Assembly (NCBI GenBank): GCA_038276395.1
Contig: JBBQAA010000020.1
Coordinates: 35,158-99,157 of the forward strand
Source of the DNA: JBBQAA01 sp038276395
GTDB lineage: Bacteria; Actinomycetota; Thermoleophilia; Solirubrobacterales; Solirubrobacteraceae
Direction: 5' to 3'
Length of the DNA: 64,000 nt
Every line of letters starts with the position of its first letter. The first letter of the stretch is position 1. The notes below the pieces were generated by a model, which searched no databases, had not been told where the DNA came from, and worked only from the letters and a program-made list of their open reading frames with translations. Shown here in pieces: positions 34,794-42,836 of the stretch. Position numbers and translations under genes: made by a program.

Positions 34794-36011
34794 CTACAGC
34801 CCGTAGGAGCGGCCGATCACCTCGAGCATGATCTCGTCGGTGCCCGCGCCGATGCGGTTCAGCCGCAGGTCCCGCCACACGCGCTCGACGCCGTACTCCT
34901 TCATGTAGCCGGCGCCACCGTGGATCTGGATGCACTCGTCGGCGACCTCGACGGCGATCCGCGAGGCGTAGAGCTTGGCCATCGAGATCTCCCGCACGGG
35001 GTACTCGCCGTTCTGAAAGCGCCAGGCCGTCGTGTAGACCATCTGCCGCGCGGTCTCGATCTTCGTCGCCATTTCGGCGAACTTGTGGCGGATGACCTGG
35101 AACTTCCCGATCGACTTGCCGAACGCCTGGCGGTCCTGGGCGTACTGGAGCGTCTGCTCGAAGCAGCGCTCCGCGCCCGCCACGCAGCCCGCGGCGCCGA
35201 TCAGCCGCTCGCCCTGGAGCTCCCACATGATGTGGTAGAAGCCCTTGCCCTCCTGTCCGAGCAGCGCGGACGCCGGCACGCGCACGTCCTGGAAGGCGAG
35301 GAGCGCCGTGTCCGAGGCGTGCATGCCGAGCTTCTGGAGCTTCTTCTCGCGGAGGACGCCGGGCGCGTCCATGGGGACGAGGAAGAGCGAGAAGCCGTCG
35401 TAGCCCGCCTCCGCGTCGGTCTTCGTGACGAGGACGATCACGTCGGCCCGGTGGCCGTTCGTGATGTACGTCTTCGAGCCGTTGATCACGTACTCCTCGC
35501 CGTCCCTGACCGCGCGGGTCTTGATCGCCGAGACGTCCGAGCCGGCGTCGGGCTCGGTGATCCCCAGGCAGAGGATCTTCTGGCCCTGGATGGCGGGCAC
35601 GACCCACTCCTGCTTCTGCTCCTCGGTCCCGAAGGCGAGGATCGGCGGCATCGCCATGTCGGTGTGCACGGCGAGCCCCATCGCGAGGCCGCCCGACTGC
35701 GCGTGGACGATCTCCTCGGCGAGCACGAGCGAGCTGTAGTAGTCCCCGCCCTGCCCGCCGTACTCCTCGGGCTTGTCGAGGCCAAGGAAGCCGAGCTCGC
35801 CCATGCGCGCGAACACCGAGTCGGGGAAGGTCGTCTCCTCCCACTCCTCCGCGTGGGGCGCGAGCTCCTTGACGGCGAAGGACCGGATCGACTCCCGGAG
35901 CTGGTCGTGCTCGTCGGTGAAGATGAAGTGCTTGCGGCGGGCGGCGAAATCGGGCTTGAGGACGTCGGCCGGCGCGGCCGTCTCGACGGGAGGGGAGACT
36001 GAGGAGCTCAT
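34794..36011 (-). CDS. Acyl-CoA dehydrogenase
   Basis: This 405-aa FAD enzyme catalyses alpha,beta-dehydrogenation of acyl-CoA thioesters. It starts at ATG 36011 (MSSSVSPPVE). Visible family marks are GFLGLDKPEEYGGQGGDYYS, the FAD/substrate segment CLGITEPDAGSDVSAIKT, KTYITNGHRADV, the helix RQAFGKSIGKFQVIRHKFAE, and the C-terminal IHGGAGYMKEYGVERVWRDL with catalytic Glu in GAGTDEIM. The chain length of the substrate is unknown. It lies 22 bp upstream of the HerA remnant on the same strand. With SDR 33251 and enoyl-CoA hydratase 36662 it suggests a beta-oxidation locus. Confidence 0.93.
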   Translation of the reverse strand: MSSSVSPPVETAAPADVLKPDFAARRKHFIFTDEHDQLRESIRSFAVKELAPHAEEWEETTFPDSVFARMGELGFLGLDKPEEYGGQGGDYYSSLVLAEEIVHAQSGGLAMGLAVHTDMAMPPILAFGTEEQKQEWVVPAIQGQKILCLGITEPDAGSDVSAIKTRAVRDGEEYVINGSKTYITNGHRADVIVLVTKTDAEAGYDGFSLFLVPMDAPGVLREKKLQKLGMHASDTALLAFQDVRVPASALLGQEGKGFYHIMWELQGERLIGAAGCVAGAERCFEQTLQYAQDRQAFGKSIGKFQVIRHKFAEMATKIETARQMVYTTAWRFQNGEYPVREISMAKLYASRIAVEVADECIQIHGGAGYMKEYGVERVWRDLRLNRIGAGTDEIMLEVIGRSYGL

Positions 36012-36116
36012 GCGGCGCAAGCTAGCAGGAAGTGGCACGTCCTACTTTCGGCCGCGGGCGTGCCCCGCCCGGTCTCGGGCCGCACCTCTCCCGGCGCCTT
36101 CCGGGCCTGCGGCGCC

Positions 36117-36142
36117 GCCCGCCCCGGTCGCGCGGGGCGGGC
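36117..36142 (-). terminator. Strong GC hairpin downstream of the 36170 gene
   Basis: GCCCGCCCCG (36117-36126) pairs perfectly with CGGGGCGGGC (36133-36142) across a 6-nt loop. It lies 27 bp past the stop of the minus-strand secreted-protein gene. There is no T-tract. Confidence 0.5.
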
Positions 36143-36169
36143 GCTCGTGCCGGTGCCCCGCGGTGCCCG

Positions 36170-36607
36170 TTAGCGGACGCGGAGCTTGTAGATCTTCGAG
36201 TAGGCCTCGCCGCACCTGGCGTGCGAGTCGATCCGGGACGCCTGCCAGTAGTAGGTGCCCGGCGTGACGCGCCAGAACCCGGGGAAGCTGAAGTTGCCCG
36301 CCCTGCCCGAGAAGAGGAACCGGTGGTGCCTCTGGCGGCGCATCCGCCGGAACTCGCCCTTGCCGTCGAGCGGGTTCTTCAGCTTGCCGCACTTCCCGAC
36401 GCGCTTATGACGCGTGAGGAGAAGTAGAGGCTGTTGAAGCGGCCCTTCCTCGCGGTGTCGCGCACCGTGAACGTCGGCGGGAGCCGGCCTTGAACCCGTG
36501 GCCGTTCTTCGGGAAGACCGCGTAGGGTGCACGAGCGCCGAAGCCGGGGCGGCGGCGAGCAGCAGGGCGGCCACGGTCAGGAGGATGGTGGTGCGGAGTC
36601 TGGACAT
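36170..36607 (-). pseudogene. Secreted hypothetical protein broken by several frame shifts
   Basis: The ATG at 36607 opens a clear signal peptide (RLRTTILLTVAALLLAAAPA). The mature part must be read in three frames: APYAVFPKNGHGFKAGS, then PPTFTVRDTARKGRFNSLYF, then back to the first frame with RVGKCGKLKNPLDGKGEF, through FSFPGFWRVTPGTYYWQASR, to the TAG at 36170. Each step moves the frame the same way, as if one base were missing at about 36525, 36480 and 36410. Restored, it is an exported protein of about 146 aa with an Ig-like beta pattern. Function unknown. The regular one-base pattern suggests either sequence errors or very recent decay. Confidence 0.65.
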
Positions 36608-36647
36608 GCGCTTCGCTATAGCCACTGGGCTGGCATCCCGCCTGATC

Positions 36648-36653
36648 TAGGAT
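36648..36653 (+). promoter_or_regulatory. -10 box before the enoyl-CoA hydratase gene
   Basis: TAGGAT ends 8 bp before GTG 36662. The context cTAGGATCCG is shared with the box at 60247-60252 before the second acyl-CoA dehydrogenase, suggesting the same promoter class and leaderless starts. Confidence 0.45.
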
Positions 36654-36661
36654 CCGGCGTC

Positions 36662-37447
36662 GTGGAGCTCGAGTCGGTCACCTACGCCGTCAGCGACGCG
36701 GGGGTCGCCACCCTGGCGCTCGACGAGCCGGACAGCCGCAACGCTCTCTCCGACGCGTTGCTCGAGGATCTCCTGGCCGCGCTCACCCTGGCGCGGGAGG
36801 ACGACGCCGTCCGGACCGTCGTTCTCGCCTCGACCCATCCCAAGGTGTTCTCCGCCGGGGGGAACCTCGGCGGGTTCGCCGCCGAGGCCCCGCTCGTGCA
36901 CAAGCACCTCGGCGCGGCGAGGTTCCCCGAGGTGTTCCGCGCGCTCGGCACGCTCGGCAAGCCCTCGCTGTGCGCGGCGCGGGGCCACTGCCTGGCCGGC
37001 GCGCTCGGCCTGGCGCTGGCCTGCGACCTCGTGCTCGCCTCCGAGGAGGCGACGTTCGGCACGCCGGAGATCAACGTGGGCGTCTTTCCGTTCATGATCG
37101 CCGCGCTCATCTTCCGCAACGTCCCGCGCAAGAAGGCGACCGAGCTGATGCTCCTCGGCGAGCGGATCGACGCGCGCGAGGCGGAGCTCCTCGGGATCGT
37201 CAACCGCGTCGTCCCCGCGGCCGACTTCGACGCCGCCGTGGCCGACTGGGCGGGGCGCCTCGCGGCCAAGTCGCCCGTGCTCATGCGCCTGGGCAAGGAC
37301 GCCCTGTGGCGCCAGGCCGACATGCCGCTCGAGGACGCCTGGGACTTCCTGCGCTCCCAGCTCACGATCGCCCTCTCCACCGAGGACATCAAGGAGGGCG
37401 TGGCGGCGTTCTTCGAGAAGCGCAACCCGGAGTGGCGTGGGCGCTGA
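36662..37447 (+). CDS. Enoyl-CoA hydratase/isomerase family protein
   Basis: This 261-aa crotonase-fold protein starts at GTG 36662 (MELESVTYAVSDAGV). It shows the oxyanion-hole motifs VFSAGGNLGGFA and ARGHCLAGALGLALACDLVLA, GTPEINVGVFPFM around the catalytic Glu position, and the C-terminal EGVAAFFEKRNPEWRGR shared with the other copy at 22264. It should act on short- or medium-chain enoyl-CoA in fatty-acid or amino-acid breakdown. The start follows a TAGGAT box 8 bp upstream; the reading from 36527 would run into the divergent broken gene. It converges on the AbiEi-like gene, with a palindrome between. Confidence 0.88.
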   Translation: MELESVTYAVSDAGVATLALDEPDSRNALSDALLEDLLAALTLAREDDAVRTVVLASTHPKVFSAGGNLGGFAAEAPLVHKHLGAARFPEVFRALGTLGKPSLCAARGHCLAGALGLALACDLVLASEEATFGTPEINVGVFPFMIAALIFRNVPRKKATELMLLGERIDAREAELLGIVNRVVPAADFDAAVADWAGRLAAKSPVLMRLGKDALWRQADMPLEDAWDFLRSQLTIALSTEDIKEGVAAFFEKRNPEWRGR

Positions 37448-37477
37448 GGGCGCGCCGAGGGCTCGCACGGCGGGGGT

Positions 37478-37516
37478 GTCCTGCCCTGATACGCCATAGG
37501 CGTACGAAGTCAGGAC
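37478..37516. repeat. 39-nt double palindrome at the 3' end of the AbiEi-like gene
   Basis: The layout is GTCCTG, 6 bp, TACGCC, ATA, GGCGTA, 6 bp, CAGGAC: two nested perfect 6-bp dyads with symmetric spacing. The TGA of the minus-strand gene (37510-37512) lies inside it. The copy at 38387-38425 has the same 39-nt layout in opposite orientation, with an 18-nt block identical between them. Confidence 0.8.
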
Positions 37517-38406
37517 GGCTCGGCCGACAGGAGGCTCTCGAGCTCACGGAGCATCGAGCCGGGGTCCTCGAGCACATCGTCGTGGGTGTAGCGCCGGTGC
37601 TGATCCCCGCGGACGCGGGCGGCGCGCTCGCGCCAGCGGTCCTGCTCCCAGGAGTAGCGGGAGTTGTGGTAGCGATAGGAGTCGAGCTCGACGGTCAGGC
37701 GGTGCGCGGGCCAGCGGCAGTCGACGCGGTGGGCGCCGGCGCGCCGGTTCGTCTGCGGCAGGGGCAGGTCGCGAGCCCGGAGCAGCGAGAGGAACCGGCG
37801 CTCGAGCTCTGAGAGCGTGACCTTGACGTCGCCGCGGAGGACCGCGCGCAGCCTCGCGGCGCCGGGGCTGCTCGGGCGGCGCGCGAGGACGCGCTCGACG
37901 TCGGCCGGGATCGTTCGGTAGCGCGTGGCGGCCCGGTGAACGGCGCGCGCCAGATCCTCGTCGCCGAGTTGCGGGGCGATGTCGATGAGGGTGCGGGCGA
38001 TGGAGGTGACCGGGATGCCGTGCCACACGAACGCGTCGCCCGACCCTCCCCGGCGCGCTCGCGTCACCCGTACGGGAAGACGGCGCTCCGTGGAGGCGAG
38101 CACCTGGACGACGTGCGGCGGCCGGTCGACCAGACCCAGGAGCGCGGCGGCGGAGAGGCCGCTGAGTAGCGCACCCTCGCCGCCTGCGCGAACCGCGGCC
38201 ATGAAGGAGGCGTCCCGGCTCGGCGCGCAGTGCCCGGCGCGGTAGACGCCGCGGTGGACCACGATGAGCGCGCCCTTCCCTACGCGCGTCGCGATCTGGT
38301 GCGGGGTGAGGCCGGCGCCGAGCAGCTCGCCGCGCGTCGCGATCCCGTGTGACGCCGACGCGATCTCGGCGATGATCCGCTCCGGTGTCCTGACTTCGTA
38401 CGCCAT
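37510..38406 (-). CDS. AbiEi-antitoxin-domain/DUF559-like protein bracketed by palindromes
   Basis: This 298-aa protein starts at ATG 38406 (MAYEVRTPERIIAEIASASH). The N-terminal half has the winged-helix pattern of type IV antitoxin AbiEi-like proteins (GIATRGELLGAGLTPHQIAT, then VVHRGVYRAGH). The middle is a helical linker. The C-terminal third (RRFLSLLRARDLPLPQTN, HRVDCRWPAHRLTVELDSYR, then HDDVLEDPGSML) resembles the DUF559/Vsr-like nuclease fold, with Asp and Glu in the expected strands. No partner AbiEii toxin gene is adjacent. Start and stop codons each sit in one of two inverted 39-nt palindromes. Autoregulation and horizontal mobility are both possible. Confidence 0.75.
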   Translation of the reverse strand: MAYEVRTPERIIAEIASASHGIATRGELLGAGLTPHQIATRVGKGALIVVHRGVYRAGHCAPSRDASFMAAVRAGGEGALLSGLSAAALLGLVDRPPHVVQVLASTERRLPVRVTRARRGGSGDAFVWHGIPVTSIARTLIDIAPQLGDEDLARAVHRAATRYRTIPADVERVLARRPSSPGAARLRAVLRGDVKVTLSELERRFLSLLRARDLPLPQTNRRAGAHRVDCRWPAHRLTVELDSYRYHNSRYSWEQDRWRERAARVRGDQHRRYTHDDVLEDPGSMLRELESLLSAEPS

Positions 38407-38425
38407 ATCCGTACCTAGGCAGGAC
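38387..38425. repeat. 39-nt double palindrome covering the AbiEi-like start codon
   Basis: The outer arms GTCCTG and CAGGAC are perfect; the inner arms TACGCC and TCCGTA are partial. The gene's start codon (38404-38406) is at the centre. GTCCTGACTTCGTACGCC is identical to the reverse complement of the 3' copy. The outer arms extend to GTGTCCTG/CAGGACAC here. Likely operator, element end, or both. Confidence 0.8.
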
Positions 38426-38472
38426 ACCGGCCCGGCTCGCCCCCCGCGCGCCCGGTGCGGCACACTGCGCCC

Positions 38473-40047
38473 ATGAGCGCCGACACCGCCCCGCACTCGA
38501 TCCTGCGACCGCTCGCCGAGGATCTCCGCGAGCGCCGCGAGCGCGCGCGGCTCGGCGGCGGCCCCGAGCGGATCGAGCGCCAGCACGCGGCGGAGAAGCT
38601 CACGGCGCGGGAGCGGATCGACCTGCTGCTCGACGCCGGCACGTGGACCGAGCTCGGCCTGCACGCCGGGATCCACTACTCCGTACGCGGCCTCGAGGGC
38701 AAGGAGGCCGCGGCCGACGGCGTCGTCACCGGCTACGGCAAGGTCGACGGCCGCCTGACCGCGGTCTGCGCCTACGACTTCACCGTCATGGCGGGCTCGA
38801 TGGGGATGACGGGGGAGATGAAGGTCACGCGCCTACGCGACCTCGCCCTGACCAAGCGGATCCCCTTCGTGTGGCTGCTCGACTCGGCGGGAGCGCGGAT
38901 CCAGGAGGCCGTCGGCTCGCTCTTCGCGGGCTCCGGCCACCTGTTCCGCGAGGAGGTCGTGATGAGCGGCGTCATCCCCCAAATCGCCGCGCTCATGGGC
39001 CCGTGCGCGGCGGGCACCGCCTACATCCCGGGCCTCGCCGACTTCGTCCCGATGGTCAAGGGCCGCGGCTCGATGGCCCTGGCCGGACCGCATCTCGTGC
39101 GCGCCGCGGTGGGGGAGGACGTCACCCAGGAGGAGCTCGGCGGCTCACGCGTCCACTGCCGCAAGTCGGGTGTCGGGGACCTCGAGGTCGCCGACGACGC
39201 GGAGTGCATCGAGCGCATCAAGGAGTACCTCTCGTTCTTCCCCTCCCACAACGGCGAGCCGCCCCCGCAGCGGGCCGCGCAAGACCCGATCGACCGCGCC
39301 GACGAGGAGCTCCTCGACATCATCCCGGAGTCGAACCGCAAGCCGTATGACATGTACGAGGTCATCCGGCGGATCGTCGACGACGGCGAGCTGCTCGACC
39401 TGAAGCCGCAGTGGGCGAAGACCCTCATCACCTGCCTCGCGCGCTTCGGCGGCCGGCCCGCGGGCATCGTCGCCAACCAGCCCAAGCACCTGGGCGGGAT
39501 CCTCGACAATGACTCGGCCGACAAGGCCGCGCGCTTCGTGAACCTGTGCAACGCCTACGGGATCCCGCTCGTCTTCCTGCAGGACGTCCCGGGCTTCATG
39601 GTCGGCACGAAGGTCGAGCAGGGCGGGATCATCCGCCACGGCGCGAAGATGCTCTACGCCGTGGCCAACGCCACGGTGCCCAAGGTCACGGTCGTCCTGC
39701 GCAAGGCCTACGGGGCGGGCTACTACGTCATGTGCGGACGCGCCTACGAGCCCGACCTGATCGTCGCCTGGCCGAGCGCGGAGATCTCCGTCATGGGCGC
39801 CGAGGGCGCGGTCGAGATCGTCTTTCGCAAGCAGGTGCAGGAGGCCGAGGACCCGGCGGCCAAGAAGGCCGAGCTGATCGAGAGCTACCGGAAGATCATC
39901 GACGTCTACGTCGCCGCGCGCAACGACATGATCGACGACGTCATCGACCCTCGGGAGACGCGCCCGACGATCTGCCGGGCGCTCGAGATGGCCACGGGCA
40001 AGCGCGTCGAGCGCCCCTGGAAGCGCAACGGCGTCGTGCCCGTCTGA
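38473..40047 (+). CDS. Acyl-CoA carboxylase carboxyltransferase (beta) subunit
   Basis: This 524-aa protein is the biotin-dependent carboxyltransferase that moves CO2 from carboxybiotin to an acyl-CoA (acetyl-, propionyl- or methylcrotonyl-CoA). It has two crotonase-like halves. Oxyanion-hole regions are visible in DFTVMAGSMGMTGEMK followed by WLLDSAGARIQEAVGSLFAGSG, and in the C-half FLQDVPGFMVGTKVEQGGII, AYGAGYYVMCGRAYEPD and PSAEISVMGAEGAVEIVFRK. The start is ATG 38473. The AYGAGYYVM segment differs from the propionyl type and recalls geranyl/methylcrotonyl enzymes, but the substrate is not certain. No biotin carboxylase is beside it. Confidence 0.92.
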   Translation: MSADTAPHSILRPLAEDLRERRERARLGGGPERIERQHAAEKLTARERIDLLLDAGTWTELGLHAGIHYSVRGLEGKEAAADGVVTGYGKVDGRLTAVCAYDFTVMAGSMGMTGEMKVTRLRDLALTKRIPFVWLLDSAGARIQEAVGSLFAGSGHLFREEVVMSGVIPQIAALMGPCAAGTAYIPGLADFVPMVKGRGSMALAGPHLVRAAVGEDVTQEELGGSRVHCRKSGVGDLEVADDAECIERIKEYLSFFPSHNGEPPPQRAAQDPIDRADEELLDIIPESNRKPYDMYEVIRRIVDDGELLDLKPQWAKTLITCLARFGGRPAGIVANQPKHLGGILDNDSADKAARFVNLCNAYGIPLVFLQDVPGFMVGTKVEQGGIIRHGAKMLYAVANATVPKVTVVLRKAYGAGYYVMCGRAYEPDLIVAWPSAEISVMGAEGAVEIVFRKQVQEAEDPAAKKAELIESYRKIIDVYVAARNDMIDDVIDPRETRPTICRALEMATGKRVERPWKRNGVVPV

Positions 40048-40057
40048 GCCGGCTCGC

Positions 40058-40597
40058 CTACGGCACCGCCTTGCGCGCCTCGGCGGCCTCACGCTCGGCC
40101 CTCTCGGCCGTCTCGCGGGCGGCCTTCGCCTCCTCGCTGGCCTCCGCGTGGGACTGCTCGGCCTCCTTGGCCTCGGCGCGCCGCGCGGCCGCCTCCTCCT
40201 CGAGCTCGCGGGCGCGGGCGTCGGCCTCGGCCTGCTCCTGCTCCCGCGCCGCGCGCGTCGTACCCGTCTCGAAGCCGACGTCGCCGTCCGGCTCCTCGAG
40301 GCCGTAGTGCGAGGCCAGCCCGCGAGCGCCGTCGGCGTCGAGGTCGCCCTCGGGCGCGGGGGCGCCGCCGACCTGCTCCGCCGTCCAGTCCACGCGGACG
40401 TGGTCGCGCGTCGCCGTGGCGCCGGCCAGCGGGACCATGTAGGCGTGGCGACCGAGCAGCCCGTGCTTCACGCGGGCGAAGACCGCCTCGTCGGAGTCCC
40501 GCAGGAAGATCACCTCCTCGAGCTTCCCGAGCTTCTCGCCCGCGGAGTCGATGACCTCCCGCCCCTGCCAGTCCTGTATTCGCTTCACCTCGATCAT
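40058..40597 (-). CDS. PRC-barrel protein with Ala/Glu-rich coiled coil
   Basis: This 179-aa protein starts at ATG 40597. Residues 1-80 form a PRC-barrel-like beta domain (DWQGREVIDSAGEKLGKLEE then VFARVKHGLLGRHAYMVPL), known from RNA-processing and stress proteins. From about residue 115 it is a long Ala/Glu/Arg helix (EQEQAEADARARELEEEAAA onward) likely forming a coiled coil. It faces the carboxyltransferase gene tail to tail with 10 bp between. Function unknown; a scaffold or stress role is a guess. Confidence 0.7.
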   Translation of the reverse strand: MIEVKRIQDWQGREVIDSAGEKLGKLEEVIFLRDSDEAVFARVKHGLLGRHAYMVPLAGATATRDHVRVDWTAEQVGGAPAPEGDLDADGARGLASHYGLEEPDGDVGFETGTTRAAREQEQAEADARARELEEEAAARRAEAKEAEQSHAEASEEAKAARETAERAEREAAEARKAVP

Positions 40598-40677
40598 GAG
40601 ATGAGGCTTCCCCGAGACCCCGCGGGTGAATCCGTCATAGTGGAGAGCGGCACTTCCCACTTACCGCGTAGGAGCCC

Positions 40678-41598
40678 ATGAGCCTCTCCGACCCCGTCAT
40701 CCTCACCAACTCGATCTCCGGCGCGATCGCCGACCGCGACCAGTGCCCGGCGATTCCCTACACGCCGGAGGAGTACGGGGAGGAGGCGCGGCGGGCCGTC
40801 GAGGAGGGCGCGGCGATGATCCACATCCACGCCCGCACCCCCGAGGGTACGCCGAGCTACGAGGTCGCGGACTTCCGCGCGATCACCGAGGCGATTCGCG
40901 CCGCCACGCCCGACGTCATCGTCAACTACTCGACGGGCGCCCTCGGCGTGCCCCTCGAGAAGCGGATCGAGTACCTGCGCGCGCTCCGGCCCGAGGTCGC
41001 CGCGCTGAACATGGGCTCGATGAACTACGCGAAGTACTCCCCGCGGCGCAAGGAGTTCGTCTTCGCCACCGTGTTCGAGAACTCCTTCGAGGCGATCACC
41101 ACGCTGCTCGAGGCGATGAACGAGCTTCAGATAAAGCCCGAGCACGAGTGCTTCGACTCCGGCCACGTGGCCAACCTCGACCCGCTGCTGCACCAGGGGA
41201 TCCTCGAGCCGCCGCTGCAGGTCTCCTGCGTCATGGGGGTCACGGGCGGCATCCGCCCGACACCGAAGAACCTCCTGCACATGTCCGAGCAGATCGCCCA
41301 CGTGCCGCACGAGTGGGGCGTCATCGGGATCTCGCGGGGCCAGTGGACGCTCGTGGCCGCCGCGGCGGCGCTCGGGGGGAACGTCCGCGTCGGCCTCGAG
41401 GACAACTTCTACCTGCCCGAGGGGGAGATGGCGCGCTCTAACGGCGAGCTCGTGGCGCGCGCGCGGCGGATGTGCGAGGACGCCGGGCGCCGCGTGGCCA
41501 CGGTGGCCGAGGCCCGGGAGCGGCTGGGGCTCCCCGACCCGGACGGCGAGGTCACCCGGCGATCCATGCTCACCCACCCGATCGAGTCGGCAAGGTGA
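40678..41598 (+). CDS. BKACE-family beta-keto acid cleavage enzyme (DUF849)
   Basis: This 306-aa TIM-barrel protein belongs to the beta-keto acid cleavage enzyme family, which uses acetyl-CoA and zinc to split beta-keto acids into an acyl-CoA and acetoacetate. The zinc motif MIHIHARTPEG is near residue 47. It then shows VIVNYSTGALG, CFDSGHVANL and VMGVTGGIRPTPKNLL, and WGVIGISRGQWTL near the C-terminus. Its substrate (for example dehydrocarnitine or 3-keto-5-aminohexanoate) cannot be assigned. TAGGAG 3 bp before the ATG may be a short-spaced ribosome site. It is translationally coupled to a CoA-transferase and a MerR regulator. Confidence 0.88.
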   Translation: MSLSDPVILTNSISGAIADRDQCPAIPYTPEEYGEEARRAVEEGAAMIHIHARTPEGTPSYEVADFRAITEAIRAATPDVIVNYSTGALGVPLEKRIEYLRALRPEVAALNMGSMNYAKYSPRRKEFVFATVFENSFEAITTLLEAMNELQIKPEHECFDSGHVANLDPLLHQGILEPPLQVSCVMGVTGGIRPTPKNLLHMSEQIAHVPHEWGVIGISRGQWTLVAAAAALGGNVRVGLEDNFYLPEGEMARSNGELVARARRMCEDAGRRVATVAEARERLGLPDPDGEVTRRSMLTHPIESAR

Positions 41599-42836
41599 GC
41601 GGGGCCACCGCCGGACCGCTCGCGGGCGTCCGCGTCCTCGATCTCTCCCGCCTGCTCCCCGGCGGCTTCTGCTCGCTCCTGCTCGCCGACTTCGGCGCCG
41701 AGGTGCTGAAGGTGGAGGACACGGGCCTCGGGGACTACGTGCGCTGGGCGCCGCCCTTCCACGCGGGCGTCGAGCAGACCTCCGCCTCGGCGCTCTTCCT
41801 CGCGCTGAACCGCAACAAGCGCAGCGTGCGCCTGAACCTGAAGAGCGAGGAGGGCCGGGAGATCCTCCTGCGCCTCGCGCGCGAGCACGACGTCCTGCTC
41901 GAGTCCTTCCGCCCCGGCGTGCTCGATCGTCTCGGCGTCGGCTACGCGCGCCTGCGGGAGGAGAACCCCGGCCTCGTCTACTGCGCGATCTCGGGCTACG
42001 GCCAGACCGGGCCGCTGACCGCGCGGTCGGGCCACGACATGAACTACCTCGGCCTGAACGGGCTGCTGGCGCTGACCGGCGAGCAGGACGGCCCGCCCGT
42101 GCAGTCCGCCGGCCAGATCGCCGACCTCGGCGGCGGCGCCCTCATGGCCGCCTTCGGGATCCTCGCGGCCCTGCGCGAGCGCGAGCGCTCGGGGGAGGGG
42201 CAGGAGGTCGACGTCTCGATGCACGACGGCGCCATGAGCTGGCTGGCCATGGTCGCGGCGCGGCAGCTCTGCGAGGACGCTCGCCCGACCCGCGGCGAGG
42301 TCGAGCTGGCGGGCTCGCTCATCTGCTACCGGCCGTACGAGTGCGCCGACGGCTGGGTCACGCTCGGCGCGCTCGAGCAGAAGTTCTGGGCCGCGTGGTG
42401 TCGCGGCGTCGGGCGCGAGGACCTCGTCGAGCGACAGGGGGAGCCCGTCGGCTCGGAGACCCACCGCGCGGTGCAGGAGATCTTCCGCGGCCGCACGCGC
42501 GCGGCATGGGAGGCCTTCGCCGCCGAGCACGACTGCTGCCTCGAGCCGCTGCTCGAGCTGCACGAGGCCCTGGCCTCCGAGCTGACCGAGGCGCGGGAGA
42601 TGGTCACGGAGCTCGACCAGCCCGGGGCCGAGTGCCCCGTCCGCCTGCTCGGTCTGCCGGTGAAGCTCTCCCGCACGCCGGGGGACGCCAACCGCCTGCC
42701 CGGCCCCGGCCTCGGGCAGCACACCACGGAGGTGCTCTGCGGGCTCGGCTACTCGGAGGCGGAGATCGCCGCGCTGGCGGAGTCGGGCGCCGTGGCCGGC
42801 CAGGCCGAGGAGGCGCTCGGGTCCTTCCTCGCGTGA
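41595..42836 (+). CDS. CaiB/BaiF-family CoA-transferase
   Basis: This 413-aa class III CoA-transferase moves CoA between carboxylic acids. It starts at GTG 41595, overlapping the BKACE stop by 4 bp. Family features are VRVLDLSRLLPGGFCSLLLADFGAEVLKVE, NRNKRSVRLNLKSEEGREIL, and YCAISGYGQTGPLTARSGHD, where the aspartate is the catalytic residue, near residue 150. The second domain ends with a GLGQHTTEVLCGLGYSEAE segment. It could activate the substrate or recycle the product of the BKACE reaction. The third gene encodes a MerR regulator, again with a 4-bp overlap. Confidence 0.9.
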   Translation: MSGATAGPLAGVRVLDLSRLLPGGFCSLLLADFGAEVLKVEDTGLGDYVRWAPPFHAGVEQTSASALFLALNRNKRSVRLNLKSEEGREILLRLAREHDVLLESFRPGVLDRLGVGYARLREENPGLVYCAISGYGQTGPLTARSGHDMNYLGLNGLLALTGEQDGPPVQSAGQIADLGGGALMAAFGILAALRERERSGEGQEVDVSMHDGAMSWLAMVAARQLCEDARPTRGEVELAGSLICYRPYECADGWVTLGALEQKFWAAWCRGVGREDLVERQGEPVGSETHRAVQEIFRGRTRAAWEAFAAEHDCCLEPLLELHEALASELTEAREMVTELDQPGAECPVRLLGLPVKLSRTPGDANRLPGPGLGQHTTEVLCGLGYSEAEIAALAESGAVAGQAEEALGSFLA

